Positions 8,206-17,371 of a DNA stretch of 64,000 nt are shown here, one piece after another. This DNA is from an uncultured Flavobacteriaceae bacterium (GTDB taxonomy: Bacteria > Bacteroidota > Bacteroidia > Flavobacteriales > Flavobacteriaceae). A program made the position numbers and the translations under genes. The stretch's first letter is position 1. Every line of letters starts with the position of its first letter. The notes below the pieces were generated by a model that was not told the origin of the DNA, searched no databases, and saw only the letters and a list, made by a program, of their open reading frames with translations. The stretch is from contig CAJWAA010000005.1 in the NCBI GenBank assembly GCA_913020295.1, positions 1 through 64,000 of the forward strand. Reading direction: 5' to 3'.

Positions 8206-10815
8206 ATGAAGTCAGCCGAAATTAGAAATCAATTTCTCCAATTTTTTGAGTCCAAAGCCCATACAATTGTGCCCTCTGCCCCTATGATTGTTAAAGATGA
8301 TCCTACACTGATGTTTACCAACGCTGGAATGAACCAATTCAAACCCTATTTTTTGGGGCATCAAAAACCTAAGAGCAAAAGGGTAGTCGACACCCAAAAG
8401 TGTCTTAGAGTTTCCGGTAAACACAATGACCTTGAGGAAGTAGGAATTGACACATATCACCACACATTTTTTGAAATGTTAGGCAATTGGAGTTTTGGGG
8501 ATTATTTTAAAAAGGAGGCCATAGAATGGGCATGGGAATTATTGACATCGGTTTTTAAAATCGATCAAGATAAAATATATGTTACTATTTTCGAGGGAGA
8601 TGCTAGTGAAAATCTTGAAAAAGATACAGAAGCTTTCGAGATTTGGAAAGCTATTCTCCCCGAGCAGAGAATTTTATTGGGAAATAAAAAAGACAACTTT
8701 TGGGAAATGGGTGATCAAGGACCTTGTGGACCTTGTTCTGAAATTCATATTGACCTCAGAACTGAAGCAGAAAAAGCCAAAATTCCTGGTGCTGATCTTA
8801 TCAATCATGACCATCCCCAAGTAATTGAAGTTTGGAATTTGGTATTCATCGAATATAACAGAAAATCCAATGGTACTTTAGAATCCTTACCTCAAAAACA
8901 TGTGGATACTGGGATGGGTTTTGAAAGGCTCTGTATGGTATTGCAAGGTAAAACCTCTAATTACGATACAGATGTTTTCTCACCTTTGATCAAAGAGATA
9001 GAAACTCTAACCGCCACAAAGTACGGTACAGAAGAAAACACAGACCGTGCCATCAGGGTGATTGCCGATCACCTAAGAACCGTTTACATGGCCATTGCAG
9101 ATGGACAATTGCCCTCCAATACCGGTGCAGGCTATGTTATCAGAAGGATTCTCAGAAGAGCCATACGCTATGGTTTTACCTTTCTCAAACAAAAAGAACC
9201 TTTTATTTACCATTTGGTCAATACCCTCAACAACCAACTCAAATCTGTTTTTCCAGAGTTAGAAAAGCAAAAAAGTATTTCTGTCAATGTTATCAGAGAG
9301 GAAGAAATGTCCTTCCTCAGAACATTAGATCAGGGCCTAACCCTTCTGGACACTGTTTTAGTGTCCTCAAAAGACATGACCGTGAACGGAACCAAAGCCT
9401 TTGAACTCTACGACACCTTTGGTTTTCCACTCGATCTCACCGCACTTATCGCAAGGGAGCGGGGTTATCAAGTAGATGAAGATGGGTTTGATGCCCAGAT
9501 GACCAAACAAAAAGAACGTTCTCGAGCTGCTGCTGTTTCTGCCACTGACGACTGGCAAATTATCAAGCAAGACGATGAAGAAGAATTTGTAGGTTACGAC
9601 CTTTTGTCTACTCCCGTGAGCATAACCAAATACAGAAAAGTAAGCTCTAAAAAAGAGGGAGAATTATTCCAATTGGTATTCAATATTACTCCTTTCTATC
9701 CCGAAAGTGGTGGTCAGGTAGGGGACAAGGGTTACTTAGAAGCCTCCAATGGTGTTATCCATTACATCATTGACACAAAAAAGGAAAATGACCTTATTCT
9801 TCACTATTCTAAAACTCTACCGATAGATCTCCATGCCAAATTCAATGCTGAAGTAGACCAAAGTCAACGATTTAAAACTGCCTGTAATCACAGTGCAACA
9901 CACCTCATGCACCAAGCTCTGCGATCCATTTTGGGAACCCATGTAGAACAAAAAGGATCAATGGTACACTCGGGAATGTTCCGATTTGACTTTTCGCATT
10001 TTGCCAAACTCACTCTGGAGGAATTAATTGCTGTTGAACAATTTGTCAATGCCCGAATCAAAGAACAAATTCCATTGGAGGAAAGCAGAAATGTTCCCTA
10101 TGATCAAGCCATTTCTAATGGAGCCATGGCTCTTTTTGGAGAAAAATACGGGGATACGGTTAGAACCATTCGCTTTGGTCAATCCATAGAACTCTGTGGA
10201 GGAACACATGTAGAAAATACATCTGATATATGGCATTTTAAGATTACTGCCGAAACTGCTGTTGCGGCTGGTATTCGAAGAATTGAAGCCATTACCGGAG
10301 AGACTGCCCTAAAATATTTTGAAGATCAAAATCAGCTGTTGGAACAAGTCAACAGTTTGATGAAAAATCCACAAGACTTAACCAAGGCAGTCACTCAATT
10401 GCAAACCGAAAATCTAATCTTAAAAAAAGAACTCAACGATCTCAGAAAACTCAAGAGTCAAATCTTGGCCCAAGAGGCACAAAAAGAAATACAACATCAT
10501 AAAGGAATTGCCTTTTTGGCAAAAGAGGTTGATTTAGACGCACAAGCCATAAAAGACCTTACTTTTGAGTTGGGTAAAAATCGAGATGACCTCTTTGTAG
10601 TGCTTGGATCTGCAAAAGACGACAAACCTATTCTCAGTTGTTATATTTCAAAAAAATTGGTAAAAGATAAGTCTATGGATGCTGGAAAGATTGTCCGAGA
10701 ACTTGGTAAATTTATACAAGGTGGTGGTGGGGGACAACCCTTTTTCGCTACAGCCGGAGGAAAAAACTCTGCCGGAATCCCCCAGGCACTGAAAGCTGCT
10801 GAAGACCTGATTTAA
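8206..10815 (+). CDS. alaS: Alanine--tRNA ligase
   Basis: An 869-aa class II aminoacyl-tRNA synthetase charging tRNA-Ala. The N-terminus has the catalytic core ([40 protein letters not shown]). The editing domain has the zinc ligands HSATH (from His562) and CGGTH (Cys664, His668). A C-terminal coiled coil and DHHA1 domain with [14 protein letters not shown] completes the protein. Full length and all motifs intact. Its last bases overlap the convergent DUF4136 gene by 4 nt. Confidence 0.98.
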   Translation: MKSAEIRNQFLQFFESKAHTIVPSAPMIVKDDPTLMFTNAGMNQFKPYFLGHQKPKSKRVVDTQKCLRVSGKHNDLEEVGIDTYHHTFFEMLGNWSFGDYFKKEAIEWAWELLTSVFKIDQDKIYVTIFEGDASENLEKDTEAFEIWKAILPEQRILLGNKKDNFWEMGDQGPCGPCSEIHIDLRTEAEKAKIPGADLINHDHPQVIEVWNLVFIEYNRKSNGTLESLPQKHVDTGMGFERLCMVLQGKTSNYDTDVFSPLIKEIETLTATKYGTEENTDRAIRVIADHLRTVYMAIADGQLPSNTGAGYVIRRILRRAIRYGFTFLKQKEPFIYHLVNTLNNQLKSVFPELEKQKSISVNVIREEEMSFLRTLDQGLTLLDTVLVSSKDMTVNGTKAFELYDTFGFPLDLTALIARERGYQVDEDGFDAQMTKQKERSRAAAVSATDDWQIIKQDDEEEFVGYDLLSTPVSITKYRKVSSKKEGELFQLVFNITPFYPESGGQVGDKGYLEASNGVIHYIIDTKKENDLILHYSKTLPIDLHAKFNAEVDQSQRFKTACNHSATHLMHQALRSILGTHVEQKGSMVHSGMFRFDFSHFAKLTLEELIAVEQFVNARIKEQIPLEESRNVPYDQAISNGAMALFGEKYGDTVRTIRFGQSIELCGGTHVENTSDIWHFKITAETAVAAGIRRIEAITGETALKYFEDQNQLLEQVNSLMKNPQDLTKAVTQLQTENLILKKELNDLRKLKSQILAQEAQKEIQHHKGIAFLAKEVDLDAQAIKDLTFELGKNRDDLFVVLGSAKDDKPILSCYISKKLVKDKSMDAGKIVRELGKFIQGGGGGQPFFATAGGKNSAGIPQALKAAEDLI

Positions 10816-11339
10816 TTCAAAATAGATGAGCCAGGAGGATAATTTTTTAAAATCTCCGAAACAAAAATTGCTATCCTCTCATCACGGTTTTTGGTATATT
10901 CACTGATGCCGCCTTTCCCTTTACCTTGCCAAACCAATTGTTTTGTTTTGGCATCGATCAAATCAATGTAAAGCACACCTTCGGTTCTACTGGAAACGGT
11001 GTTTTGGTTGGGCCCCCACATCCATGGATTCCATCCCCAACCCCAGAAACCAAAATTCATATTGTTTACATACACTTTTTCCTTTGCAATAGTATTGATG
11101 CTCACCAACAGATCCGGCATATCAGATTTTATCATTGATTTTTTTGACATTTGAAGGTCAATCGCTTTCATGATCCTACGCTTGTCAAGATCTGAAATTT
11201 CCACCTTATCAATTCCTGGTTTGAAATATGCAAAAGTTTTGTAGTCTGAAAAATCAACTCCCGAATCATGGTCTGTAAAAACGCTGATGGAGCTACACCC
11301 TAACAAAGGGAGCAACAACAATAAATAAATTCTTTTCAT
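10812..11339 (-). CDS. DUF4136 lipoprotein
   Basis: A 175-aa lipoprotein with lipobox LLGC (Cys15). The mature part matches DUF4136: [14 protein letters not shown] near the start, PDLLVSIN, then [20 protein letters not shown] and a closing helix. The family is widespread in Gram-negative envelopes; its function is unknown. It is downstream of, and likely cotranscribed with, a DUF5522 micro-protein gene. Confidence 0.88.
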   Translation of the reverse strand: MKRIYLLLLLPLLGCSSISVFTDHDSGVDFSDYKTFAYFKPGIDKVEISDLDKRRIMKAIDLQMSKKSMIKSDMPDLLVSINTIAKEKVYVNNMNFGFWGWGWNPWMWGPNQNTVSSRTEGVLYIDLIDAKTKQLVWQGKGKGGISEYTKNRDERIAIFVSEILKNYPPGSSILN

Positions 11340-11379
11340 GATGATTTTTTGTAAAAATTAAACAAAAACTGTGCCGAAA

Positions 11380-11535
11380 TTAAACTACAGTTTTTGGATC
11401 AAAACCATAGGGGCAGTGTCTGCAATTAGACTGACAACAATACCCCCTTTTTCGGTGGTACTTTTCTGTAAAGACTCGATATCCCTCGGGAGATAAATAA
11501 AAATCTTCTTCTTCAAGTGGTAAATCACGTTCCAT
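11380..11535 (-). CDS. DUF5522 family small Cys-rich protein
   Basis: A 51-aa protein translated directly from the sequence. It begins MERDLPLEEEDFYL and carries YCCQSNCRHCPYGF near the C-terminus, the hallmark of the DUF5522 family (a four-Cys cluster likely binding a metal). The upstream frame is closed by a TGA, so ATG 11535 is the only start. A promoter box lies 10 nt upstream. Its function is unknown. It sits 40 nt before the DUF4136 gene in the same direction. Confidence 0.82.
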   Translation of the reverse strand: MERDLPLEEEDFYLSPEGYRVFTEKYHRKRGYCCQSNCRHCPYGFDPKTVV

Positions 11536-11545
11536 ATATGCCCAT

Positions 11546-11553
11546 CAAATGTA
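11546..11553 (-). promoter_or_regulatory. -7 box TACATTTG for the DUF5522-DUF4136 pair
   Basis: Exact TAnnTTTG match on the minus strand just upstream of the 51-aa gene; divergent from the box at 11576. Confidence 0.55.
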
Positions 11554-11575
11554 GCCATATTTAAAGTTTATCCTT

Positions 11576-11583
11576 TAATTTTG
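11576..11583 (+). promoter_or_regulatory. -7 box TAATTTTG for the PLP deaminase gene
   Basis: Exact TAnnTTTG match ending 2 nt before ATG 11586. A transcript starting the usual few bases downstream would begin near or within the first codons, favouring ATG 11592 or a leaderless message. Confidence 0.55.
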
Positions 11584-11585
11584 TC

Positions 11586-12494
11586 ATGATTATGTCCTTA
11601 TTTCTGAATCAAAATTCGGTTAATCAATTCCTGACCTCCATCGATGGTTCTGAGATTACGCTTAAGAGGGAAGATCAACTGCATCCTACCGTTTCAGGAA
11701 ATAAATTCAGAAAACTTAAATACAATTTGCTACAAGCAAAACAAGAGGGATTCAATATCTTATTGACTTTTGGTGGGGCATTTTCCAACCACCTTACAGC
11801 AACTGCTGCTGCCGGGAAGATTATGGGATTTAAAACCATAGGCGTCGTTAGGGGAGAAGAAGAAAGAAAGTTGAACTCTAGCCTACAATTTTGTCAAGAT
11901 CAAGGTATGATTTTATATCCCATTTCTCGGTCCGACTACCGTCAAAAGCACCTGCCGGAGTTGATGATGCAACTTAAAAAAAAGTTTGGAGTATTTTATC
12001 CCCTGCCTGAGGGGGGGACCAATTCACTGGCTGTAAAAGGTTGCATGGAAATTCTAACAGATGACGATGCCTGCTTTGATTTGATTGCTTGTAGTGTTGG
12101 TACGGGTGGCACTTTGGCCGGTTTGATCGAAAGCGCGTCACCCCATCAAAAGATTATGGGTTTTTCTGCTTTGAGAAATCTAAGTCTCGAAGGAGAAATC
12201 AAAAAATGGACCCTTAAGCAAAATTGGACCATAAATCACGATTTTAGCTTTGGAGGATATGCAAAAGTTTCACATGATCTGATCAATTTTATCAATACCT
12301 TTAATAAAAATTTTAAAACTCCTTTGGATCCCGTTTATACCGGAAAGCTCCTTTTTGGTATTTTTGATCTAATAAAAAATAAAAAATGGCCCAGGGGAAA
12401 AAAGATATTGGTCATTCACACAGGAGGCTTACAGAGCATCGAGGGCATGAACCAAAAACTATCCAAAAAAAAATGGCCCAAAATCACTATTTGA
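11586..12494 (+). CDS. 1-aminocyclopropane-1-carboxylate deaminase / D-cysteine desulfhydrase family protein
   Basis: A 302-aa PLP enzyme of the tryptophan-synthase-beta fold. Catalytic Lys lies in HPTVSGNKFRKLKYNL; the phosphate/substrate loop is GGAFSNHLTA, and the cofactor-binding SVGTGGTLAGLI is present. Family members degrade ACC or D-cysteine; the exact substrate cannot be read from sequence. The start could be ATG 11586 or ATG 11592. The gene overlaps the next one (glucosaminidase) by 22 nt and starts a three-gene run ending with hemL. Confidence 0.85.
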   Translation: MIMSLFLNQNSVNQFLTSIDGSEITLKREDQLHPTVSGNKFRKLKYNLLQAKQEGFNILLTFGGAFSNHLTATAAAGKIMGFKTIGVVRGEEERKLNSSLQFCQDQGMILYPISRSDYRQKHLPELMMQLKKKFGVFYPLPEGGTNSLAVKGCMEILTDDDACFDLIACSVGTGGTLAGLIESASPHQKIMGFSALRNLSLEGEIKKWTLKQNWTINHDFSFGGYAKVSHDLINFINTFNKNFKTPLDPVYTGKLLFGIFDLIKNKKWPRGKKILVIHTGGLQSIEGMNQKLSKKKWPKITI

Positions 12495-13297
12495 CCTCTG
12501 TATTTTTAATTCTAACACTGATTATCAACAGTTGTGGCAGTGCCAAAAAAGTTAAAATTAAAGCCTCCAGTAACATTGTCAAATCCACCGAATATATCTT
12601 GGCCAAGTCCACGGAAACACAAATCAAACCTCTAAAATCCTACAAAAAACTATCGGTAGCAGAGCGGGTGGATCGTTATGTAAAAACCTATGCTGAAGTG
12701 GCGCAACAGGAAATGAAATCCTATGACATTCCCGCCAGCATTACTTTGGCACAAGCTATACTCGAATCGGGAATGGGGGACAGCCGATTAGCTACACAAG
12801 CCAACAATCATTTTGGCATCAAATGTCATAAAGAATGGAAGGGCAAACGGATCTATCACGATGACGATAAAAAAGGAGAATGCTTTAGGGTTTATAAAGA
12901 CCCACGCAAATCTTATCGGGATCATTCCCTCTTTTTGACAAGTCGTTCCCGATACGACTTTCTTTTCGATATAAAAAAAAATGATTATAAAGCCTGGGCC
13001 AAAGGACTTAAAAAAGCAGGCTATGCTACCGACCCCAAATACCCTGATAAACTCATCAGTTTGATCGAACGTTATCGTCTGGATAGGTACGACCTCAAAA
13101 AAAGAAAGGCAAAAAAAGAAATTGAACAAAAGGTTGTAATTACTGAACACAAAATTCATAAGGTGCAAAAAGGTGATACCCTATATTCTATTTCCAAAAA
13201 ATATAAAGTTGATTTACAGCTCATTGTTCAAGAAAATAAACTTGAAAACAGTACCATATTTTTAGGTCAAAATTTAATTATTCCTCAAGCTCAATAG
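12473..13297 (+). CDS. Glucosaminidase-LysM lipoprotein (peptidoglycan hydrolase)
   Basis: A 274-aa envelope enzyme. ATG 12473 is chosen because it opens a lipoprotein signal ending in INSC (Cys21); the frame remains open upstream but that part lies within the deaminase gene. The domain from about residue 90 is a glycoside hydrolase 73-type glucosaminidase ([31 protein letters not shown]), with the predicted catalytic Glu in ILESG. A single LysM ([18 protein letters not shown]) ends the protein and would bind peptidoglycan. It overlaps the deaminase gene and precedes hemL by 2 nt. Confidence 0.92.
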   Translation: MAQNHYLTSVFLILTLIINSCGSAKKVKIKASSNIVKSTEYILAKSTETQIKPLKSYKKLSVAERVDRYVKTYAEVAQQEMKSYDIPASITLAQAILESGMGDSRLATQANNHFGIKCHKEWKGKRIYHDDDKKGECFRVYKDPRKSYRDHSLFLTSRSRYDFLFDIKKNDYKAWAKGLKKAGYATDPKYPDKLISLIERYRLDRYDLKKRKAKKEIEQKVVITEHKIHKVQKGDTLYSISKKYKVDLQLIVQENKLENSTIFLGQNLIIPQAQ

Positions 13298-13299
13298 CT

Positions 13300-14586
13300 A
13301 TGCGATACCAGAGAAGCAGCACCCTATTTCAGTCCGCTATGAATGTAATTCCTGGAGGAGTAAATTCTCCCGTCCGTGCTTTTAAAGCCGTTGGAGGAAC
13401 CCCTATTTTTGTGCAAAAAGCCAAAGGAGCTTACCTATTTGATGAGGACGGTAATACCTTTATCGACTACATTTCCAGTTGGGGTCCAATGATTTTAGGA
13501 CATGCGTTTGAACCTGTTATAAAGGCAGTTAAGGAGAGAGCAGATAGAGGAACTTCATATGGTATGCCTACTGAATTGGAAACACAAATTGCCGAATTAG
13601 CGGTAAAAATGATTCCTAATATTGACCAAATAAGAATGGTCAATTCCGGAACAGAAGCATGTATGAGTGCTGTGCGATTGGCAAGGGGTTTTACAGGAAA
13701 AGAAAAAATTATCAAGTTTGCCGGATGTTATCACGGCCATTCAGACGCTTTTTTGATTCAAGCTGGAAGTGGTGCAGTTACTTTTGGAGCCCCCAACAGT
13801 CCTGGAGTTACTCAAGGTACTGCCAAAGACACCCTTTCGGCGAAATACAATAATCTTGAAAGTGTTGCCATTCACTTTGAACAACATCCAGAACAAATAG
13901 CAGCCATTATCATTGAACCAGTTGCCGGAAATATGGGGTGTATTCCACCCAAATCAGGATTTATTTGGGGGTTACGAAAACTTTGCGATGAACATAATGC
14001 ACTACTGATTTTTGATGAGGTAATGACTGGATTTCGTTTGGCTAAGGGTGGGGCACAAGAATGCCTTAAAATTAAAGCTGACATCTGTACCTATGGAAAG
14101 GTTTTAGGAGGGGGACTTCCTGTTGGTGCTCTCGCAGCAAGAAATGAAATAATGAAGCATTTGGCTCCTGAAGGTCCGGTTTATCAAGCTGGAACTTTGA
14201 GTGGTAATCCTCTTGCCATGGAGGCGGGATTCGCTATGCTAACATACCTCGACAATAATCCCGATGTTTTTGAAAGCCTTGAAAAAAAGACCGAAATGCT
14301 TCATCAAGGCATGGAAACAGTATTAGATAAAAAAGGAATTCACTATCAGATTAATCGCTATGGCTCAATGCTCTCACTTCATTTTACCCAAAAGCCTGTG
14401 GTTGATTTTGAATCAGCCGCATTGGGGAATAACGAAAACTTTAAAAAATACTTCCATGGTATGCTTGATCGAGGAGTGTATTTGCCTCCTAGTGCTTTTG
14501 AGAGTTATTTCCTTAACGATGCCCTCTCAGAGGAAGACATTGCTTTTACCATCTCGGCCTTTGAGGATTGGCTAAAAAGTTTTTAA
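13300..14586 (+). CDS. hemL: Glutamate-1-semialdehyde 2,1-aminomutase
   Basis: A 428-aa class III aminotransferase converting glutamate-1-semialdehyde to 5-aminolevulinate, the tetrapyrrole precursor. PLP Lys267 lies in [14 protein letters not shown]; the N-terminus has [14 protein letters not shown] typical of HemL, and FDEVMTGFR carries the PLP-binding Asp. Full length. It closes the deaminase-glucosaminidase-hemL run and converges on lysS. hemW, also tied to heme, lies elsewhere in the window. Confidence 0.97.
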   Translation: MRYQRSSTLFQSAMNVIPGGVNSPVRAFKAVGGTPIFVQKAKGAYLFDEDGNTFIDYISSWGPMILGHAFEPVIKAVKERADRGTSYGMPTELETQIAELAVKMIPNIDQIRMVNSGTEACMSAVRLARGFTGKEKIIKFAGCYHGHSDAFLIQAGSGAVTFGAPNSPGVTQGTAKDTLSAKYNNLESVAIHFEQHPEQIAAIIIEPVAGNMGCIPPKSGFIWGLRKLCDEHNALLIFDEVMTGFRLAKGGAQECLKIKADICTYGKVLGGGLPVGALAARNEIMKHLAPEGPVYQAGTLSGNPLAMEAGFAMLTYLDNNPDVFESLEKKTEMLHQGMETVLDKKGIHYQINRYGSMLSLHFTQKPVVDFESAALGNNENFKKYFHGMLDRGVYLPPSAFESYFLNDALSEEDIAFTISAFEDWLKSF

Positions 14587-14659
14587 AGAGATAATCTATA
14601 ACTTTCAATAGGTTAGTTATCATGGTTGAATTCAAATAAAATTGTTATTATGGCGAAAT

Positions 14660-14698
14660 ATTTATGGGAGTGAGAAACACGGCTTGGGGCCCATAAAT
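14660..14698. terminator. Inverted repeat between convergent hemL and lysS
   Basis: ATTTATGGG (14660-14668) and CCCATAAAT (14690-14698) are perfect 9-bp arms around a 21-nt GC-richer loop. No strong T run follows on either strand, so it may be a weak bidirectional terminator or a 3'-UTR structure. Confidence 0.45.
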
Positions 14699-14728
14699 GC
14701 TTACATTACCACTCTAATTTTTTAAAAT

Positions 14729-16423
14729 TCAATTTGGTAACCCCACCCAAAGTCCTTGATCATCTTTAAATACTTTTGCCAGCTTATTTTTCGTCAATGT
14801 TTTAATCGTTTTATCCCATTTTTTGTTACTTAAACCACTTTGTTTTTTAAGGTTGTATAGGAAGGTTGGACTTTCTTTTTTAAGGAGTTCTAAAATCAAC
14901 TTTTCTTCTTTAGAAAGGGGGATGGCTTTTTGTTCTGGTTTCATCTGAGGGAAAAGTAGTACTTCCTGTATTGAGCTATTGTTGGTCATCAGCATTACCA
15001 GGCGGTCAATCCCAATCCCGATTCCTGAGGTCGGCGGCATACCGTATTCCAAAGCACGCAGAAAATCTTGATCTATAAACATAGCTTCATCGTCTCCTTT
15101 TTCACTCAGGGCCAATTGGGCCTCAAAACGCTCTCTTTGGTCAATAGGATCATTCAATTCAGAATAGGCATTGGCCAGCTCTTTTCCATTCACCATCAAT
15201 TCAAAACGCTCCGTTAATTTTGGATTTTCGCGATGCTCTTTCGTCAGAGGACTCATAGATTTAGGGTAATCGGTGATAAAGGTAGGTTGAACGTAATGGT
15301 GTTCACATTTTTCTCCAAAAATTTCATCGATCAATTTGCCTTCTCCCATGGTATCGTCTACTTCTATCCCCAATTTTTTTGCCGTTTCACGCAATTGATT
15401 TTCGTCCATATCGGCAATATCAAATCCGGTATGGGTTTTGATAGCTTCTAAAATGGGAATACGGGGGTAGGGAGCTTTAAAATCAATTTTGTGATCTCCC
15501 ACAGTAACTTTTGTTGTAACATGGGTATCTAAGGTTACTTTTTCCAATAACGCCTCGGTAGTTTCCATCATCCAGAAATAGTCCTTATAAGCCACATAGA
15601 GTTCCATGACCGTAAACTCGGGATTGTGGGTGCGATCCATTCCTTCATTTCTGAAGTCTTTGGAGAATTCATAGACCCCGTCAAAACCTCCTACAATAAG
15701 ACGTTTTAGATACAATTCATTGGCTATTCTTAGGTATAAGGGGATATTCAGAGCGTTGTGGTGGGTAACGAAAGGACGGGCTGCCGCACCCCCTGGGATG
15801 GGTTGTAATACAGGAGTTTCGACTTCCAGATAGCCTTTTTCGTTAAAAAAATTTCTTATGCTGTTGGTGATCTTTGTTCGTTTGACAAAGGTGTCTTTTA
15901 CTTTAGGATTGACAATCAAATCGACATAACGCTGGCGATAGCGCTGTTCGGGATCATTGAAGTCATCATAGACATTTCCCTCGGCATCGGTTTTGGGAAG
16001 GGGAAGTGGACGTAAGGTTTTATTAAGCACGGAAAAGGATTTTACCATAACGGTTTTTTCACCTACCTGTGTGGTAAAAAGATTCCCTTCAACACCTATG
16101 ATATCTCCAATATCGAGTAGTTTTTTGTATACTTCATTATAGAGGGTTTTGTCTTGGTCAGGGCAAATTTCGTCTCTGTTGAAATAGACTTGAATTCGAC
16201 CCTCGCTGTCTTGCAATTCTGCAAAACTGGCCTTACCTTGAATCCTACGAGACATCAATCGCCCGGCTAATGTGACGGTTTTGCCTTCACTAAAGTCCTT
16301 TTTGATGCTTTTGGAATTTGCATCTACCGGATATAATGTTGCTGGGTAGGGGTTAATCCCCAATTTGCGGAGTGCTATTAGCTTTTCTCTCCTTACTTGT
16401 TCTTGCTCTGAAAGTTGCGCCAT
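14729..16423 (-). CDS. lysS: Lysine--tRNA ligase, class II, with C-terminal extension
   Basis: A 564-aa LysRS. The order is an N-terminal OB-fold anticodon domain (VTLAGRLMSRRIQGKASFAE), then the class II core with motif 2 (FRNEGMDRTHNPEF) and motif 3 (GIGIGIDRLVML). A further about 65 residues beyond the usual end (after LLFPQMKPE) look like a winged-helix (LILELLKKESPTFLYNLKKQ, then a Trp-containing tail); such longer LysRS are usual in Flavobacteriia. ATG 16423 is chosen over a TTG seven codons upstream, which lies inside the promoter box. Confidence 0.97.
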   Translation of the reverse strand: MAQLSEQEQVRREKLIALRKLGINPYPATLYPVDANSKSIKKDFSEGKTVTLAGRLMSRRIQGKASFAELQDSEGRIQVYFNRDEICPDQDKTLYNEVYKKLLDIGDIIGVEGNLFTTQVGEKTVMVKSFSVLNKTLRPLPLPKTDAEGNVYDDFNDPEQRYRQRYVDLIVNPKVKDTFVKRTKITNSIRNFFNEKGYLEVETPVLQPIPGGAAARPFVTHHNALNIPLYLRIANELYLKRLIVGGFDGVYEFSKDFRNEGMDRTHNPEFTVMELYVAYKDYFWMMETTEALLEKVTLDTHVTTKVTVGDHKIDFKAPYPRIPILEAIKTHTGFDIADMDENQLRETAKKLGIEVDDTMGEGKLIDEIFGEKCEHHYVQPTFITDYPKSMSPLTKEHRENPKLTERFELMVNGKELANAYSELNDPIDQRERFEAQLALSEKGDDEAMFIDQDFLRALEYGMPPTSGIGIGIDRLVMLMTNNSSIQEVLLFPQMKPEQKAIPLSKEEKLILELLKKESPTFLYNLKKQSGLSNKKWDKTIKTLTKNKLAKVFKDDQGLWVGLPN

Positions 16424-16441
16424 TAGGCCATTTGATTTTTG

Positions 16442-16476
16442 CAAATATAATCAGTCTCAAGTAATCGGTAATCAAA
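16442..16476 (-). promoter_or_regulatory. Promoter for lysS
   Basis: On the minus strand -7 box TATATTTG (16442-16449) with a TTTG (16473-16476) 23 nt upstream. The ATG is 18 nt downstream of the box. Confidence 0.6.
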
Positions 16477-16481
16477 TTTCC

Positions 16482-16489
16482 TATCTTTG
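16482..16489 (+). promoter_or_regulatory. -7 box TATCTTTG for the Pmp3-lipB pair
   Basis: Exact TAnnTTTG, 16 nt before the TTG start of the micro-protein and divergent from the lysS promoter. Confidence 0.6.
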
Positions 16490-16505
16490 CCAAAAGCATG
16501 GTAAT

Positions 16506-16673
16506 TTGAATTTTTGGCGTGTCCTTTTATCGATCCTTTTCCCACCTCTTTCTGTATTAGACCAAGGCTGTGGCTCAATCATTATTGTCTTTTTACTGAC
16601 CTTATGTGGTTGGGTACCCGGTGTAATTGCGGCCCTGGTGATTTTGAATAACCCTGAGCGTTGGGACCCATGA
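16506..16673 (+). CDS. YqaE/Pmp3 family membrane micro-protein
   Basis: A 55-aa protein with two membrane helices and the family signature LFPPLSVLDQGCG followed by a GWVPGVIAALVIL helix (PF01679). Members are small plasma-membrane proteins; in yeast and plants they affect salt tolerance and membrane potential. The reading frame is open far upstream, but the promoter box at 16482-16489 and family length support the TTG at 16506. Its stop overlaps the ATG of lipB (ATGA), so the two are translationally coupled. Function in bacteria is unclear. Confidence 0.85.
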   Translation: MNFWRVLLSILFPPLSVLDQGCGSIIIVFLLTLCGWVPGVIAALVILNNPERWDP

Positions 16674-17371
16674 TGAATAGGACGATAAAAGTAGCAGATT
16701 GGGGGTCACTTTCATATGAAATAGCTTGGCAAAAACAAGAGGATTTTTTTTCTAAAATCATTGCCCGTAAAAAAGAAAACCGAAAACTGGAATGCCCTTT
16801 TCCAACAGACAATCACTTTTTTTTTGTGACACACCCTCCTGTTTTTACAACAGGTAAAAGCGGAAAAATGGAACATTTGCTATTAAATAAAAATGAATTG
16901 ACCGCTAAAAGCATTTCTTTTTTTAGAACCAATCGCGGGGGAGATATCACTTTCCATGGCCCCGGACAGATTGTAGGCTACCCCATTTTGGATTTAGATA
17001 ATTTTTTTACCGATATCCATAAGTATTTGCGTTGTCTTGAGGAGGTGATCATCAAAACCTTGTTTGACTTTGGAGTAAATGGTGCGAGAAGTGATCGAGA
17101 AACAGGGGTTTGGTTGGATTTGAATACCCCTTTTGCCCGAAAAATATGCGCTATGGGTGTAAGAGCAAGTCGCTGGGTTACTATGCACGGGTTTGCCCTG
17201 AATGTCAACACTGATTTATCTTATTTCGATTACATAGTACCCTGTGGCATTCAAGGTAAAGGGGTAACCTCACTGGCGAAAGAGTTGAATGAGCAGGTCA
17301 ATGAGAAAGAAGTAAAAGACAAATTTATAAAACACTTTGCCGAAGTGTTTGAGGCAGTGATTATTAATTGA
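16670..17371 (+). CDS. lipB: Octanoyltransferase LipB
   Basis: A 233-aa enzyme transferring octanoyl from ACP to lipoyl domains. Signature RGGDITFHGPGQIVGYPI, the Lys-containing KICAMGVRASRWVTMHG, and the acyl-accepting Cys in PCGIQGKGVTSL are present. ATG 16670 is chosen because it overlaps the stop of the Pmp3-like gene; ATG 16673 is an alternative and the TTG at 16661 is less likely. lipA, the next enzyme, is at about 42 kb. The end overlaps the convergent 815-aa lipoprotein gene by 8 nt. Confidence 0.95.
   Translation: MMNRTIKVADWGSLSYEIAWQKQEDFFSKIIARKKENRKLECPFPTDNHFFFVTHPPVFTTGKSGKMEHLLLNKNELTAKSISFFRTNRGGDITFHGPGQIVGYPILDLDNFFTDIHKYLRCLEEVIIKTLFDFGVNGARSDRETGVWLDLNTPFARKICAMGVRASRWVTMHGFALNVNTDLSYFDYIVPCGIQGKGVTSLAKELNEQVNEKEVKDKFIKHFAEVFEAVIIN

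Noticed and set aside
12386-12472. Upstream extension of the glucosaminidase frame
   Set aside because: It lies inside the deaminase gene; the lipoprotein signal begins at 12473.
16365-16505. Upstream part of the Pmp3 frame
   Set aside because: It overlaps the lysS start in antisense and would exceed family length; the promoter box is downstream of it.
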